From contig NZ_JACXZA010000006.1 in assembly GCF_014779765.1 (NCBI RefSeq), positions 186,001 through 250,000 of the forward strand: a stretch of 64,000 nucleotides of DNA, read 5' to 3'. Below the pieces are notes generated by a model. That model had not been told where the DNA came from. It saw only the letters and a program-made list of their open reading frames with translations, and did no database searches. Source of the stretch: Paenibacillus terricola (GTDB lineage: Bacteria; Bacillota; Bacilli; Paenibacillales; Paenibacillaceae). The position numbers and the translations under genes are program-made. Positions 62,757 to 64,000 of the stretch are shown piece by piece; the stretch's first letter is position 1, and each line of letters opens with the position of its first letter.

Positions 62757-64000
62757 TCATTTTTTCTTAAGCTCGCGATCAAGAAGCTGCTGTCCTTGCG
62801 TCTGCATCTGTTCGATCATTTGCTCGAAGGTTTGCTTGTCCATCATCGTATTCGAGACTTCCTTATTAATCATGTCTGCCATCTCACTAGATGCAGAATT
62901 AGATAACTTCCCATAGTCCGAAGGCAAGTTAGAAGGCATTTGCCGATAGATGGACTTAATGATCGGATCCTTCGCATAGTCCGCATAAGTGATGTTGCTA
63001 GGAATGGCATTATCACTAGAGCCATCCTGGGTAAATCCAGCTCTTACCTTCGCAACATAGTCCCCCATAATAAAAGCGATGACATCCCAGCCTACTTGTG
63101 CCATTGGAGTGCCTGCACGTAAACTCATCGTAAATCCGGGATATATACTAAAACTTCTTGTCCTCGTAGCCTCATCGACAGGCGCTCCCACAGCACCTAA
63201 CTTAAACGGCACATCCTGATAGGCCCGATAACTGCCAACTACCATTCCGGCGCGTCCTTCAGTGAACAAATCTGTTTGTCCGGGCTCACCGTACGAAGCA
63301 ATCGGCTGTTCACCGTTACCTTCCTCCATACCCAATTCGAATGTCCCGCTCTTATAAGCCTCGATAGCCGTTCGATACACATGCTGCCAGGCAGGCATAT
63401 TCACCGTCATGACCCCAGTAGATACACGATAGGGGTAAGTGCCCAACTGGTCTGTCATTCCGATCAAGTTGGCGAGCCCGCTTGGTCCCGGAAATGCCGG
63501 TAGAAAACCGATTGCCTTCTCCCCTTCCGAGCTGCTGGACTGTGTCACACGCTGTGCCAGCTGTAAAATTTCAGCCCAGGTCATCCCGTCTTGCGGGAGC
63601 CCGATACCAAGCCGATTGAACAAATCTTCATTGTAGAACAACAGTTGCCCACGAAGATTAGGCGTCAACGCGTAGAGCGCCCCGTCTCTGTTCTGCTTCA
63701 TCTGTTCTATAATGCCAGGGTGAATATGCTGCTCCAGATTGTTATCCTCTGACAAATAAACCGACAAATCGCTCAGCAGCCCTTCGTCTGCGAGAGCTTT
63801 ATACATGGAATCGTCACCTAGCAGGATTAAATCCGGCTGCTCGCTAGCAATCAATTCCTTCATTCGCTTCAGGCGCTCTTCGCGTGGCAATGCGTAATCC
63901 ATTGCATCGGAAGTAGAGCTCACTTGAACCTCAAGATTCGGAAACGCTGCGTTAATATAATCGCCGTACTCCATACTGAAGCTCCACTCACTGCTGTCCA
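62757..64000 (-). CDS. Extracellular solute-binding protein of a sugar ABC importer (partial)
   Basis: The frame is open to the window edge, so the N-terminus with any lipobox lies beyond 64000. The visible ~414 residues show the family-1 fold (ASEQPDLILLGDDSMYKAL, LYALTPNLRGQLLFYNEDLF, GMTWAEILQLAQRV, GRAGMVVGSYRA). The C-terminus is a helical tail ending in RELKKK. About 130 bp with no gene separates it from the SDR gene. Associated permease genes are expected outside the window. Confidence 0.85.
   Translation of the reverse strand, partial: DSSEWSFSMEYGDYINAAFPNLEVQVSSTSDAMDYALPREERLKRMKELIASEQPDLILLGDDSMYKALADEGLLSDLSVYLSEDNNLEQHIHPGIIEQMKQNRDGALYALTPNLRGQLLFYNEDLFNRLGIGLPQDGMTWAEILQLAQRVTQSSSSEGEKAIGFLPAFPGPSGLANLIGMTDQLGTYPYRVSTGVMTVNMPAWQHVYRTAIEAYKSGTFELGMEEGNGEQPIASYGEPGQTDLFTEGRAGMVVGSYRAYQDVPFKLGAVGAPVDEATRTRSFSIYPGFTMSLRAGTPMAQVGWDVIAFIMGDYVAKVRAGFTQDGSSDNAIPSNITYADYAKDPIIKSIYRQMPSNLPSDYGKLSNSASSEMADMINKEVSNTMMDKQTFEQMIEQMQTQGQQLLDRELKKK

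Overview
The window looks like chromosomal DNA of a Paenibacillus-type bacterium (Paenibacillaceae, Firmicutes). Reasons: strong GGAGG ribosome sites throughout, GC a little above 50%, ABC importers paired with membrane-bound AraC regulators, a GH10 xylanase with three SLH domains, bacilliredoxin, YolD-like, YjzC-like and DUF3905 proteins, and a KinB-like sporulation kinase. No rRNA, tRNA, prophage, IS transposase or CRISPR array was seen.

Layout. 1-490 holds three tandem copies of a roughly 185-bp unit, each with a conserved promoter, a C-rich 5' end and a terminator. A fourth copy sits at 13844-13969. I read these as a small-RNA family, the most novel item here. 597-3071: a small membrane protein, an SDR reductase and a secreted transglutaminase-like protein. 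3241-9693 (minus): a carbohydrate ABC importer (two permeases, lipoprotein) plus a membrane AraC regulator, with a hairpin-rich insert between the two permease genes. 10027-12677: a cytochrome bd menaquinol oxidase cluster (35-aa ORF, cydA, cydB, tiny cydS) behind a Rex/Fnr-like palindrome. 12815-14700: an acetyl-xylan-esterase-like hydrolase, a small membrane protein, a LuxR fragment and repeat-like DNA.

14698-38443 is a sulfur-scavenging region, almost all on the minus strand. One operon (24223 down to 14698) has an NtaA/DszA-type flavin monooxygenase, an oligopeptide-type ABC importer with a fused double ATPase, an MFS exporter and a second luciferase-like oxidoreductase. A paralogous monooxygenase (25879-24524) stands alone with its own promoter and terminator. 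An eleven-gene operon (36659 down to 26162) resembles the B. subtilis ytmI/snaA-tcyJKLMN-cmoOIJ-sndA locus for S-modified cysteine (for example S-(2-succino)cysteine): N-acetyltransferase, cystine-type importer, two monooxygenases, two M20 deacylases, plus a SolA-like amine oxidase and a DinB-fold protein. A LysR regulator is encoded just upstream, and a matching palindrome lies in front of both the operon and the regulator.

38575-49959 is housekeeping: GNAT, KDPG aldolase, MutY, AraC, cytochrome c, AcpS, NadE, bacilliredoxin, DUF3905, KinB-like kinase, lysophospholipase-like hydrolase, HI0933-type flavoprotein. 50261-60095 is a xylan/xylose block: surface-anchored GH10 xylanase behind a cre site, xylA, xylB and divergent xylR with two operators. 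A 270-bp MITE-like element lies between xylA and xylB, and its 3' end recurs at 47372-47420. 60177-64000 has small genes, a ThuA/SDR pair and a solute-binding protein truncated by the window edge.
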